Of a stretch of DNA of 64,000 bases, positions 33,136 to 41,038 are shown piece by piece. Made by a program: the position numbers and the translations under genes. Under the pieces are notes generated by a model. The model saw only the letters and a list, made by a program, of their open reading frames with translations. It was not told the DNA's origin and did no database searches. Origin of the DNA: Solibacteraceae bacterium (GTDB lineage: Bacteria; Acidobacteriota; Terriglobia; Bryobacterales; Bryobacteraceae); assembly GCA_026984795.1 (NCBI GenBank), contig JALSRK010000024.1, positions 310,001 through 374,000 on the forward strand. Reading direction: 5' to 3'. Position 1 is the first letter of the stretch; every line of letters starts with the position of its first letter.

Positions 33136-34401
33136 CTATTGGGGCGGCCTGACGAGCTGCTCGCCTTCGCGAATGCCGTAGAGCGGATCGAGCTTCCGGT
33201 AATCGATTCCAGTGCGCGAGTTCCAGTCCCACTTCACTCGGCCGTCCTTCAGGGTGAGTTCGCAAAACAGCCGCTGCTTGCCCGGGAACACGCCGCCGAA
33301 GGGGTCGCGGAAGCGGAAGTTTCCTTTCAGGATTCGGAAAACGGCGATATCGGCGGCGGCGCCCGGCGTCAGATGCCCCAGCTCTTGGTGGTGGATCACC
33401 TCGGCGGGCTTTGACGTCGCGGCCCGGATCACCGCGGCCAGGGGCATGCCCATGGCCAGGAACTTCGACATCGTAGTCGGCAGATCCATCATCGCCCCGT
33501 TGCGGCTGCCGGCGTGTAGATCAGTGGAAATCGTGTCCGGGTAGAAGCCCTGGCGGACGGCTGGCACGGCGTTCCGCCAGGTGAAGCTGCCGCCGCCGTG
33601 GCCGACATCGAAGATCACCCCGCGCCGCCGCGCCTCGAAGAGGTAGCGGTACAGACGGCCGCTCTCGTCCACCCAGGGAACAGGCCCCCGGAAGGCGTGA
33701 GTGCTGATGTCGCCCGGCCGCAGGTGTTCCGTCACCAGTTGCCAGTACGGCCGTTCCGGCACGAAATAGCCGAAGTCCACCATCACCGGGATACCGGCCA
33801 ACTTTCCCGCCTTCACGGCCTCATCCACCGAGGTCCAGTCGGGCTTCTCATAGTGGGCCGTCTTCACCCCGACGACGACGTCCCGGTGCTTCTTAGCGAG
33901 CCGCGCGACCTCTTCCGGATTGAAATCGCCCTGCTCGACCATGTTGCTCACCATACCGAGCCCGGCGATGTTGATGAAGGCGAAGACCCGCGTCTCGGCG
34001 CGGTCGATTACTGTGGTGCGGAAAAACTCGAAGTTCCGCCAGCCGGCCGACCCGGCGTCGGCCATGGCGGTGACGCCGGTGCGGAAACTGAACGAATCCG
34101 GGTCCACGCTGTTGTCGCCGGCCCAGGCGTCGGGGATGTTCGTCGTGTGGAAGAGGTGGGTGTGGATGTCTACCAGCCCCGGGGTGACGAGGAGTCCGGA
34201 AACGTCGAGCGTCTGTTTGGCTTGACGGGAGTCGATCTCGGGCTCTACTGCGGCGATCTTGCCGTCACGGATGGCCACGTCGCGAACCGCGTCGATGCCG
34301 TTCTTCGGATCGATGACGCGCCCGTTGGCGAGCAACAAGTCGTACTGCTGGGCCCACAGGGGCGCGCCGGCGAGCAAGGCGAGGACGAAGCATTTCCGCA
34401 T
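33136..34401 (-). CDS. Secreted amidohydrolase/deacetylase-family enzyme
   Basis: 421 residues with a signal peptide (MRKCFVLALLAGAPLWAQQ). The amidohydrolase fold is clear: LLLANGRVIDPKNGID, the metal-binding TPGLVDIHTHLF, VGVKTAHYEKP where the lysine may be carboxylated, GVIFDVGHGGGSF, TISTDLHAGS with the catalytic Asp, and ATSKPAEVIHHQELGHLTPGAAADIAVF. It resembles deacetylases and D-aminoacylases that cleave an amide with a metal pair. The substrate is unknown. It lies tail to tail with the propeller gene. Confidence 0.87.
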   Translation of the reverse strand: MRKCFVLALLAGAPLWAQQYDLLLANGRVIDPKNGIDAVRDVAIRDGKIAAVEPEIDSRQAKQTLDVSGLLVTPGLVDIHTHLFHTTNIPDAWAGDNSVDPDSFSFRTGVTAMADAGSAGWRNFEFFRTTVIDRAETRVFAFINIAGLGMVSNMVEQGDFNPEEVARLAKKHRDVVVGVKTAHYEKPDWTSVDEAVKAGKLAGIPVMVDFGYFVPERPYWQLVTEHLRPGDISTHAFRGPVPWVDESGRLYRYLFEARRRGVIFDVGHGGGSFTWRNAVPAVRQGFYPDTISTDLHAGSRNGAMMDLPTTMSKFLAMGMPLAAVIRAATSKPAEVIHHQELGHLTPGAAADIAVFRILKGNFRFRDPFGGVFPGKQRLFCELTLKDGRVKWDWNSRTGIDYRKLDPLYGIREGEQLVRPPQ

Positions 34402-34604
34402 GGCGTGCTGTCTTCTCCTGGAGCGGGCCGGGCTGATCCGGTCCTGGGACGATTATGGCGCACCAATGGGGAGGCTGGCGTTTCCCCCGCCGCTCCGAGG
34501 GGAGATCCGGCGGCGGAAGATGTGACCGGCGAGCAACCTGCGCCGTCCGGGCGGCGCGGGGCGCCGGTTCTTCAGCGACCGCCGCCCCGGTGGCGCGGTC
34601 GGCC

Positions 34605-35081
34605 TCACTCGTCTTCTTCGATCTGCTGGGCCAAGTAGTTGTCGTAGCCCATCTCGGCGATCATGTGGAGCTGGGCCTCGAGGAAATCCACGTGCTCTTC
34701 TTCGTCCTCCAGGATCTCTTCGAAAAGCTCCCGCGAGCCGTTGTCGCCGACTTCCACGGCGGTGTTGATCGAGCGGTTCAGGCGGGCGACGGCCTCCAGC
34801 TCCAGTGCGAGGTCGTTTTCGATTTGCTGTTTGACGGACTGGCCTACCCGAAGCGGAAACAGCTCATCCATCTTCGGGACGCCGTCGAGGAAGAGGATCC
34901 GCTCGATCAGCGCCTCGGCGTGTTTCATTTCGTCGATGGACTCGCGCTTGGTCAGCGCGGCAAGCCTCTTGTAGCCCCAATTCTCCATCATTTCGGCGTG
35001 GAGAAAGTACTCGCTGATCGCGGTAAGTTCCGCTTTCAGCACTTCGTTCAGGGCGTCGATAACTTTCGGATCACCTTTCAT
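34605..35081 (-). CDS. bfr: Bacterioferritin
   Basis: 158 residues, the usual length. The four-helix ferritin pattern is complete, with ferroxidase ligands in ELTAISEYFLHAEMMENWG, SIDEMKHAEALIERILFLDG and DEEEHVDFLEAQLHMI. The Met of DEMKHAE is at the position that ligates haem in bacterioferritin. It stores iron and detoxifies peroxide. A good Shine-Dalgarno (GAGGAGCTGAGGAA) precedes the ATG. It is divergent from the two-component operon. Confidence 0.95.
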   Translation of the reverse strand: MKGDPKVIDALNEVLKAELTAISEYFLHAEMMENWGYKRLAALTKRESIDEMKHAEALIERILFLDGVPKMDELFPLRVGQSVKQQIENDLALELEAVARLNRSINTAVEVGDNGSRELFEEILEDEEEHVDFLEAQLHMIAEMGYDNYLAQQIEEDE

Positions 35082-35233
35082 TTCCTCAGCTCCTCATCTG
35101 GGGACTCGCCGGCCGGGCCCGGTATGGCCGGGGCCCCCGAAGACCGTCGTCCCCGCGCGCGGACCTCCGGAACCTACACCGGCGGTTACGCTCTTGTGAA
35201 CGCCGCGGCCGCACGCGGGGACCGCGGATTGCC

Positions 35234-35249
35234 TGGAATCCAAATTGCT
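35234..35249 (+). promoter_or_regulatory. Sigma54-like promoter before the NtrC-type regulator
   Basis: TGGAATCCAAATTGCT has GG and GC at the exact -24/-12 spacing and a perfect TTGCT, but departs from consensus at two positions after TGG. It would place the transcript start near 35261. An 8-bp inverted repeat GAATCCAA/TTGGATTC (35236-35243 and 35269-35276) overlaps it. Confidence 0.4.
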
Positions 35250-35293
35250 AGATGCATGAGGGTGGCTGTTGGATTCGAAACTCAGGGACGGGA

Positions 35294-35299
35294 TAGACT
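35294..35299 (+). promoter_or_regulatory. Candidate -10 (TAGACT) giving a leaderless regulator mRNA
   Basis: TAGACT ends 7 nt before the ATG at 35307, predicting a start at the first codon. It is an alternative to the sigma54-like element upstream. Confidence 0.3.
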
Positions 35300-35306
35300 G
35301 ACGGGT

Positions 35307-36716
35307 ATGGCGAAGCCGGAGCTGCACCGGACTCGCGTTCTCATCGTTGACGATGAGGAGAATCAGCGGCGGGGGCTGGCGAGCATGGTTTCGGCCTGGG
35401 GCTTCATCGCCGAGACGGCCTGCGACGGCCAAGAGGCCCTGGAAAAATTACCGAAATTCGAGCCTCACATCCTGATCACCGATCTGATGATGCCGCGGGT
35501 GGACGGCTTCGAGCTGTTGCGCCGCCTCACCGAGCAGGGAAGCCGGGTCACTTCCATCGTCCTGACGGCTTTCGGCAATATCGAAAACGCCATCGCCACG
35601 ATTCATGACCTGGGCGCCTTCTGGTTCCTGGAAAAGCCGATCAAAGCCGGGGTACTGAAGGTGCTGCTCGAGCGGGCCGCCTCGCAGAGCCGCCTTGCCG
35701 AGGAGCGCGAGCGCCTCCAGCGGCAGCTCAGCTATCAAGGTGTGCTTGGGAACCTCGTCGGCGGCTCGAAGCCGATGCAGGAGGTCTACTCGCTGATCCG
35801 CCAGGTGGCGCCGAGCCGGGCGGCGGTGCTGATCACGGGCGAAAGCGGCACCGGCAAGGAGTTGACGGCCCGGGCGGTTCATGACCTCAGTCCCCGGGCG
35901 AACGGGCCGTTCGTGGCCATCAATTGCGCGGCCTTGCCGGAGACGCTGATGGAAAGCGAGCTGTTCGGCCACGAGAAGGGCGCCTTCACCGGGGCGGTGG
36001 AGCGGCGCGGCGGCTGCTTCGAACTCGCCCAGGGCGGCACGCTCTTCTTGGACGAGATCGCCGAGATGCCCGTGAGCACCCAGGCGAAGCTCCTCCGGGT
36101 GCTGGAAGACTCCAAGGTCCGCCGGCTGGGCGGCAAGACGGAGTTCGAGGTGGATGTCCGGATCATCGCCGCCACGAACCGGCCGCTGGAAGAAGCGCTG
36201 TCGGAAGGCCGGCTGCGAGATGATCTCTACTACCGCCTGAATGTCTTTCACATCAGCCTGCCGCCCTTGCGGCAGCGCTTGGAGGACCTGCCGCAGCTCG
36301 TCGAGGCCCTGCTGGCGGACTTGAACCGCAAAAACCAGAGCCGCGTGACCGGCGTTGCCGACGAGGTAATGGCAATGTTCCGCGCCTACGACTGGCCCGG
36401 CAACGTGCGGGAGCTCCGCAATGCCCTCGAGCGCGCGGCGATTCTCGCCGGCGAAGGACTCATCCGGCCCGTGCATCTGCCGCCCGGGTTCGGTTCCACA
36501 GCCCAGAGCCGCCTGCCGGCGGCCGCCGACGCCCTCGGCAGGGTTACCATACCCGTAGGCTCGACAGTGGCGGAAGCCGAAAAGCTGTTGATCCTCTCAA
36601 CATTGGAACATACGAACAACAACAAGACCAAGGCCGCCGAGATTCTGGGTATCAGTCTGAAGACACTCTTCAACAAGCTCAAGGAATACGGAGCCGCGCC
36701 GCAAAAGAAACGATGA
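35307..36716 (+). CDS. NtrC-family sigma54-dependent response regulator
   Basis: 469 residues from the ATG at 35307; the frame runs open far upstream across the bfr antisense region, but only here does a receiver domain begin (RVLIVDDEENQ). The phosphorylated Asp is in HILITDLMMPRVDG and the switch Lys in FLEKPIKAG. The AAA+ domain has Walker A GESGTGKE, the sigma54-contacting GAFTGA in ELFGHEKGAFTGAVE, FLDEIAEM and the arginine-finger region. The C-terminal Fis helix-turn-helix (NNNKTKAAEILGISLKTLFNKL) binds enhancers. Its partner kinase follows with an ATGA overlap. Confidence 0.93.
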   Translation: MAKPELHRTRVLIVDDEENQRRGLASMVSAWGFIAETACDGQEALEKLPKFEPHILITDLMMPRVDGFELLRRLTEQGSRVTSIVLTAFGNIENAIATIHDLGAFWFLEKPIKAGVLKVLLERAASQSRLAEERERLQRQLSYQGVLGNLVGGSKPMQEVYSLIRQVAPSRAAVLITGESGTGKELTARAVHDLSPRANGPFVAINCAALPETLMESELFGHEKGAFTGAVERRGGCFELAQGGTLFLDEIAEMPVSTQAKLLRVLEDSKVRRLGGKTEFEVDVRIIAATNRPLEEALSEGRLRDDLYYRLNVFHISLPPLRQRLEDLPQLVEALLADLNRKNQSRVTGVADEVMAMFRAYDWPGNVRELRNALERAAILAGEGLIRPVHLPPGFGSTAQSRLPAAADALGRVTIPVGSTVAEAEKLLILSTLEHTNNNKTKAAEILGISLKTLFNKLKEYGAAPQKKR

Positions 36717-38791
36717 GCCAGTCCGGCCGAACTCGAGCGTCCAGGGGAACCGGAGCATCCGGCGCGGCGCGGGGGTGGGGCTTGGGATCCTGGTTCCCGC
36801 GGGTCCGGATCCGGCTGCCGGCGGCGGTGGACTTCTCGCCCCGGCGGTGGAAGGCGCGTTTCCGGAGCTGGCGGCGCCGGCGCGTGTCGCTGCGCAAGCG
36901 GCTCCGGATCAGTATCATCGCCCTGGTAACCGTGATGGTGACGGTGCAGTTCCTAGCCACCCTGCGGGTGACCGCCGAAGCCGACTTCCACCAGGCGTTG
37001 GATCGTTCGCAATCGATCGCCGCGCAGGTGAGCGCACTGCTCGCCGACCGGCTGGCCCAGGCGGTCCGGCTGGCCGAGTCCCCGCCCGCCGATCTCGACG
37101 CCACCGTGGCATTCTGGACCCGGGCTCTGGAAACGGATCCGGGCATCCCTGACCTGCTCGCCCGCCTGCTGGCCACCACCGACGTAGTGGTGGAAATCCA
37201 GGTGTGCGACCGCCTGGGCCGGATCCTCGCCTCCTCGAACCCGTCGAGTTCCCGGTTGACCTACCGGTCCCTTCCGGATTTCGCCCAGTGGAACGTGCGC
37301 CCGCTCTGGGACCGGCTGTTTGAGGTGATGGCTTCGACGCGCGAGTACTGCGTGACCGTTCCTCTGGGAGTCCAGGGGATGGAGCACCCCTTGTTCACGG
37401 TCCGGGTGCTGCTTTCCTCAGTCTTGTTGCGTAACGCCCTGATGCCCCAGGTCAACAGCCTGGCCCTGACGTCGGCGCTCTCACTGCTGGCGGCGATGAT
37501 GCTGGCGGTGCTGTTCTCGAACATGGTGCTGCGGGCGCTGAACCGCCTGGCTGAGCGGATCGACTATCTGACCGCGGGGGATTTCGCCAGCGCCGCCGCC
37601 GCCAGCGGGCGCGAGTCCGAGGAGATCGCCGCCGTCAGTTCCAAGTTGAACCTGCTCAGCGAACAGTTCCGGGACGCGCTCCAGTTGCGGGGCAACCTGA
37701 ATCAATTGCTGGCGAGCCTGGAAGCGGCCGTGTTGATGTTCGACCCCGACCGCCGGCTCGTCCTGGCGGGCCAGCCGGCCGAGCGGATCCTGGGCAGAAA
37801 ACGGGAAGACATGATTGGGCGCGAGCTTTCCGAGATCTTCCCACCGGATACGGGCCTCGGTGCGGCGATCGACGCTGCTTTGGACCGGCGCACGCCGTTC
37901 CGCGACCGTCCGGCGATCATCGAACGGCCCGGATTGCCGCCCGCCCGACTGCTGGTGAGCGTGGAACTGCTCGAAAATCTGCCGGGGCTCCATCAGCTCG
38001 GCACGCTCATCACCTTGCGCGACGTGGAATCCCGGCGGCGGCTCCAGAACCAGATCGACGTCTCGACACGCTTGACCGCCATCGGACGCCTTACCGGGGG
38101 CGTGGCGCACGAAATCAAGAATCCGCTGAACGCCATTGCGCTGCATCTGGAGATCTTGAAGGCCAAGCTCGCCGGCGTGGACGCTGTCGGCCCGGAACTG
38201 GATGTGATCGAGAGGGAGATCGGACGTCTGGACCGGGTGGTGAAGACCTTCCTCGATTTCACGAGGCCGGTGGAGCTGAAGCTCCGCGGCGTGGACCTGG
38301 CGGAGCTGTTGCGGGAAGTGATCGCCTTGGTGACCCCGGAAGCAACTAAAGTCGGCGTCCAGATCGAGTTTCGGGCCAATTCCGAGCCGGCGCTGGTGGA
38401 AGCCGACCACGATCTGCTCAAGCAGGCCGTCTTGAACGTGGTGATGAACGGGATCGAGGCGATGCCGAAGGGGGGCAGGCTTCGGCTGGAACTCCGGCGG
38501 GGGAGCGAGGAGCACGAGCTGCTGATCGCGGATGAGGGACCCGGGATCCCCGAGGAGCTGCGGGACAAGATCTTCAACTTGTATTTCACGACGAAGCCGG
38601 GCGGTACGGGGATCGGACTGGCGATGACGTTCCGGGTGATCCACCTGCACAATGGAACGATCGACTTCACCAGCGAGCTCGGGCAGGGCGCGGCGTTCCA
38701 CATCCGGCTGCCGGCGGCCGAAGGAGTAGGGATGGGAGGGGCCGCAAGAGAAACGCCGTCCACCAGGGAGCCGAAGTTGGAGCGGACATGA
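36713..38791 (+). CDS. NtrB-type membrane histidine kinase
   Basis: 692 residues, ATGA overlap with the regulator. A 60-residue Arg-rich cytoplasmic head precedes TM1 (LRISIIALVTVMVTVQFLATL), a periplasmic sensor domain of about 150 residues, TM2 (LALTSALSLLAAMMLAVLFS), a HAMP, and a PAS (LASLEAAVLMFDPDRRLVLAGQPAERILGRKREDMIG). The kinase core has H-box GGVAHEIKNPLNAIALHL, N-box LNVVMNGIEAM and GTGIGLAM. The signal sensed is unknown. It should phosphorylate the adjacent NtrC-type protein. Confidence 0.92.
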   Translation: MSQSGRTRASRGTGASGAARGWGLGSWFPRVRIRLPAAVDFSPRRWKARFRSWRRRRVSLRKRLRISIIALVTVMVTVQFLATLRVTAEADFHQALDRSQSIAAQVSALLADRLAQAVRLAESPPADLDATVAFWTRALETDPGIPDLLARLLATTDVVVEIQVCDRLGRILASSNPSSSRLTYRSLPDFAQWNVRPLWDRLFEVMASTREYCVTVPLGVQGMEHPLFTVRVLLSSVLLRNALMPQVNSLALTSALSLLAAMMLAVLFSNMVLRALNRLAERIDYLTAGDFASAAAASGRESEEIAAVSSKLNLLSEQFRDALQLRGNLNQLLASLEAAVLMFDPDRRLVLAGQPAERILGRKREDMIGRELSEIFPPDTGLGAAIDAALDRRTPFRDRPAIIERPGLPPARLLVSVELLENLPGLHQLGTLITLRDVESRRRLQNQIDVSTRLTAIGRLTGGVAHEIKNPLNAIALHLEILKAKLAGVDAVGPELDVIEREIGRLDRVVKTFLDFTRPVELKLRGVDLAELLREVIALVTPEATKVGVQIEFRANSEPALVEADHDLLKQAVLNVVMNGIEAMPKGGRLRLELRRGSEEHELLIADEGPGIPEELRDKIFNLYFTTKPGGTGIGLAMTFRVIHLHNGTIDFTSELGQGAAFHIRLPAAEGVGMGGAARETPSTREPKLERT

Positions 38792-39405
38792 GCCGAAGAA
38801 TCCGTCTGATCGCCGGGGCCGCGTTATTGTGTGTGTTGCTGGTCTCGCCCGGCTGCCGGATCCGCCGGAAGAAGGTCCCGGGCGCCGAGGCGCCACTTCC
38901 ACTTCCGGAGGCGCAGGTCCAGCGCGAAAAGAAGGCTCCCGTCCCCGCCGCGAAGGAGCTGCCTCCGCCCCCAAAGATCCAGCCCGCGGCGCCCGCGCCG
39001 GGCTCGGCTCCCGTGACAGAAGCGGTCGGCCTGCCAGCGCCGCCTCCAAAACGGAAGCCAGCGCATCCCAGGTCTCGTCCGGCGAGCGCGGCCGGGGAGC
39101 CGGCTTCGCGGCCGGAAGCCTCGGCCCCCGAACCTGCCGTGCTGCCGAAGCTCACCCAGTTGCTCACGGACGAAGAGCGCTGGGCGTACTCGAAAGAGAT
39201 CGACGACGGGCTGGTGCGCATCAATGAAATCCTGAAGAAGGTCGAGGGCCGGCCCTTGACTGAGAACCAGACGCTGCTGCTCAACCGGGTGCGGGCTTTT
39301 CTTCGGCAGGTGGCCGAGACCCGGAAGACCGACCTCGTCACCGCCCGGGGGCTTCTCGAGCGGGCGGAGCTGCTGGCAGCCGACTTGGAGCGTACCACGC
39401 ACTGA
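38788..39405 (+). CDS. Proline-rich lipoprotein of the two-component operon
   Basis: 205 residues, ATGA overlap with the kinase. A lipoprotein signal ends in LLVSPGC. A long Pro/Ala/Lys-rich spacer (about 24-120) leads to a compact helical domain of about 80 residues (LTQLLTDEERWAYSKEIDDGL ... VRAFLRQVAETRKTDLVTARGLLERAELLAADL). The spacer could reach across the periplasm. Coupled translation with the kinase suggests a sensing accessory. No family recognised. Confidence 0.75.
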   Translation: MSRRIRLIAGAALLCVLLVSPGCRIRRKKVPGAEAPLPLPEAQVQREKKAPVPAAKELPPPPKIQPAAPAPGSAPVTEAVGLPAPPPKRKPAHPRSRPASAAGEPASRPEASAPEPAVLPKLTQLLTDEERWAYSKEIDDGLVRINEILKKVEGRPLTENQTLLLNRVRAFLRQVAETRKTDLVTARGLLERAELLAADLERTTH

Positions 39406-39462
39406 ACGGCGGTCCGATCCGCGTGCGGGCCGTTTCCAGCGATTCAAGAGGAAGTTGGCGGC

Positions 39463-39501
39463 GGAGGTGCGGTGGCGTGCGGCCCCCGCACCTCCTTTTT
39501 T
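39463..39501 (+). terminator. Intrinsic terminator of the two-component operon
   Basis: A perfect 10-bp stem, GGAGGTGCGG (39463-39472) with CCGCACCTCC (39486-39495), is followed directly by six Ts (39496-39501). It lies 58 bp after the lipoprotein stop. Confidence 0.88.
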
Positions 39502-39803
39502 GGAAACGATGAGGGTTACGGAGGAGAGGAACCCTCATCCATCGCCTGTGAGGAGAACGTCACAGACGACAAGCTTGCGGCTGCGGGAGAGAGAAACGGA
39601 ATCGCGAGCGCCCCAGGGGCCGAAGGCGCCGTCAGGGCAGGGACCCGAGACTGGCCTGGTAAAAATTTCAAGGCTGCGGCGTGTAATTTGTTCACGGCGC
39701 TCCGCCTAAGGTCCTGTGTTCGTTGGGCCTCGCCATTCACTCTAAGCAAGTGCTGCACGAGGGGTGCCAATTCACGCAGAAAGTGGCCGGGACGGGCGAA
39801 GCT
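39502..39803. other. Non-coding stretch with two hairpins bearing GGA in their loops
   Basis: This 300-bp stretch has no gene I can support. Two consecutive perfect hairpins open it: GATGAGGGTT/AACCCTCATC (39508-39517 and 39530-39539; loop ACGGAGGAGAGG) and CTGTGA/TCACAG (39546-39551 and 39560-39565; loop GGAGAACG). Further on, GGGAGAGA and GGCCGAAGGCGCC recall parts of a glycine riboswitch, but the third conserved element is missing. It may hold an RNA gene of unknown class or the end region of the convergent AAA gene. Confidence 0.35.
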
Positions 39804-40880
39804 TCACGCCGGGACGCTCAGAAAGCGGTGCTCTCCCCCGGACGCGTCAGAACGCGAAGCCCCGCGGGGGATCCTTCCTCCTCCCTGAGGGGCGATCTCG
39901 AGGTGGTCCGAACGCCGGTCCCAGTCCGCCACCACTGTGGAGCCCGGGCGGATTCTGCCGGCCACGTGCAGTTCCGCAATCCGCTGCACAAGACAGCGGT
40001 GGATGGTGCGCTTCAGCTCGCGGGCGCCGAACTCTGCGCTGGTCCCCTTTTCTAGCAGGAACTCACGCGCGGCTCCCGTCGCAGAGACCGTGAAGCCCCG
40101 GCCCCCCAGCCGTTTCCGGATGTGGATCTGCAGTTCTTTCAACTGTTGGTCCAGGATGGACCGCAGCGTCTCCAGCCCCAGAGGCTGGTAAGTGATCACG
40201 GCGTCGATGCGGTTGAGGAATTCCGGAGAGAAGTGCCGCCGCACGGCGCTTCTCGCCGCCCGTTCCAGCCTGGCGTGGAGCTTGGGGTCCGGGACGCCGC
40301 CGGGCTGGAGTCCGAAGCGCGGGCGGATGCGGCTCAGGATCTCCCGGGCCCCGAGGTTGCTGGTCAGGAACACCAGGCTGTTGGTGAAGTCCACCACGGT
40401 GTTGTCGCCCAGATGCAGCGTGGCGCGGTCCAGCACGCCCAGCAGCAGGCGGGTAAGCGACGGGGCGGCCTTCTCAATCTCGTCGAAGAGCACGAGCGAC
40501 AGCTTCGAGTTCTCGCTGGCGACCGCTTCGAGCTTCTGCTGGCTGATCATCGGATGCGTCTCCCGGTGCCCCAGATACCCCGGCGGCGCGCCGATGAGCT
40601 TGGCCACCTCGTGCTCCATCTGGAACTCGCCGCAGTCGATCCGCAGCAGCGAGCGTTCGTCGCCGTGGAGTTCGGCCGCCAGGGCCTCCACCGTACGGGT
40701 CTTGCCCGTGCCGGTGGGCCCCAGCAGCAGGAAGACCCCCGCGGGGCGGCCCTCGGGCGAGAGGCCCGCTTCGTACATGTGCACGTAGGGAACGATCGTC
40801 CCGATCGCCCGCTGCTGGCCGATCACGCGGCGGCCGAGAGCGGCGGCCAGGGGTGATTCGAAGAAGTGGTCCGAGCTCAT
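39804..40880 (-). CDS. Stand-alone AAA+ ATPase related to the ClpB/ClpA D2 domain
   Basis: 358 residues from the ATG at 40880, with AAGGA upstream; the open frame continuing to 42170 is antisense to nothing else but lies over wecB and is not used. Walker A GPTGTGKTRTVEAL, the pore-loop region GAPPGYLGH, Walker B LVLFDEIEKA, sensor 1 VFLTSNLGARE, then RHFSPEFLNRIDAVITYQPL and the small domain FGARELKRTIHRCL are those of the second ATPase domain of ClpB/ClpA. There is no N-domain, D1 or middle domain, so it is a single-ring relative. A chaperone or remodelling role is inferred. Confidence 0.85.
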   Translation of the reverse strand: MSSDHFFESPLAAALGRRVIGQQRAIGTIVPYVHMYEAGLSPEGRPAGVFLLLGPTGTGKTRTVEALAAELHGDERSLLRIDCGEFQMEHEVAKLIGAPPGYLGHRETHPMISQQKLEAVASENSKLSLVLFDEIEKAAPSLTRLLLGVLDRATLHLGDNTVVDFTNSLVFLTSNLGAREILSRIRPRFGLQPGGVPDPKLHARLERAARSAVRRHFSPEFLNRIDAVITYQPLGLETLRSILDQQLKELQIHIRKRLGGRGFTVSATGAAREFLLEKGTSAEFGARELKRTIHRCLVQRIAELHVAGRIRPGSTVVADWDRRSDHLEIAPQGGGRIPRGASRSDASGGEHRFLSVPA

Positions 40881-40961
40881 ACGAGTTCCTTCGGGGAGCC
40901 GGCGGGAGTGCCGGGAAACGAATCGAGCCGGGCGCGGGGGCGCTCCGGCTCTCCACCAGGG

Positions 40962-40967
40962 ATTATA
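40962..40967 (-). promoter_or_regulatory. Candidate -10 (TATAAT) of the AAA ATPase gene
   Basis: On the minus strand TATAAT lies 82 nt before the ATG at 40880. A -35 box is not convincing, so only the -10 is called. Confidence 0.35.
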
Positions 40968-41038
40968 GTCTGCGGGGGCGGGGAATCGGTGCGGACAACT
41001 CCGCACCCGAAGCTTCGCAGGACGGCGGAGGCTCAGGC

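Noticed and set aside
34455-35306. 284-residue N-terminal extension of the NtrC-type regulator
   Set aside because: It lies antisense to bacterioferritin and has no domain; the receiver domain begins right after the ATG at 35307.
39580-39670. Possible glycine riboswitch (GGGAGAGA and GGCCGAAGGCGCC in order)
   Set aside because: The third conserved element (CTCTCAGG followed by AAAGGAC) is absent, and no glycine-cleavage or transport gene follows.
39455-39709. 84-residue open frame after the terminator
   Set aside because: No ribosome site, spans the terminator and hairpins, composition of a shadow frame.
39650-39800. Possible 6S RNA (GGCGCTCCGCC and TGTGTTCG resemble parts of 6S)
   Set aside because: I could not form the long closing stem with a central bubble; resemblance is limited to short GC-rich words.
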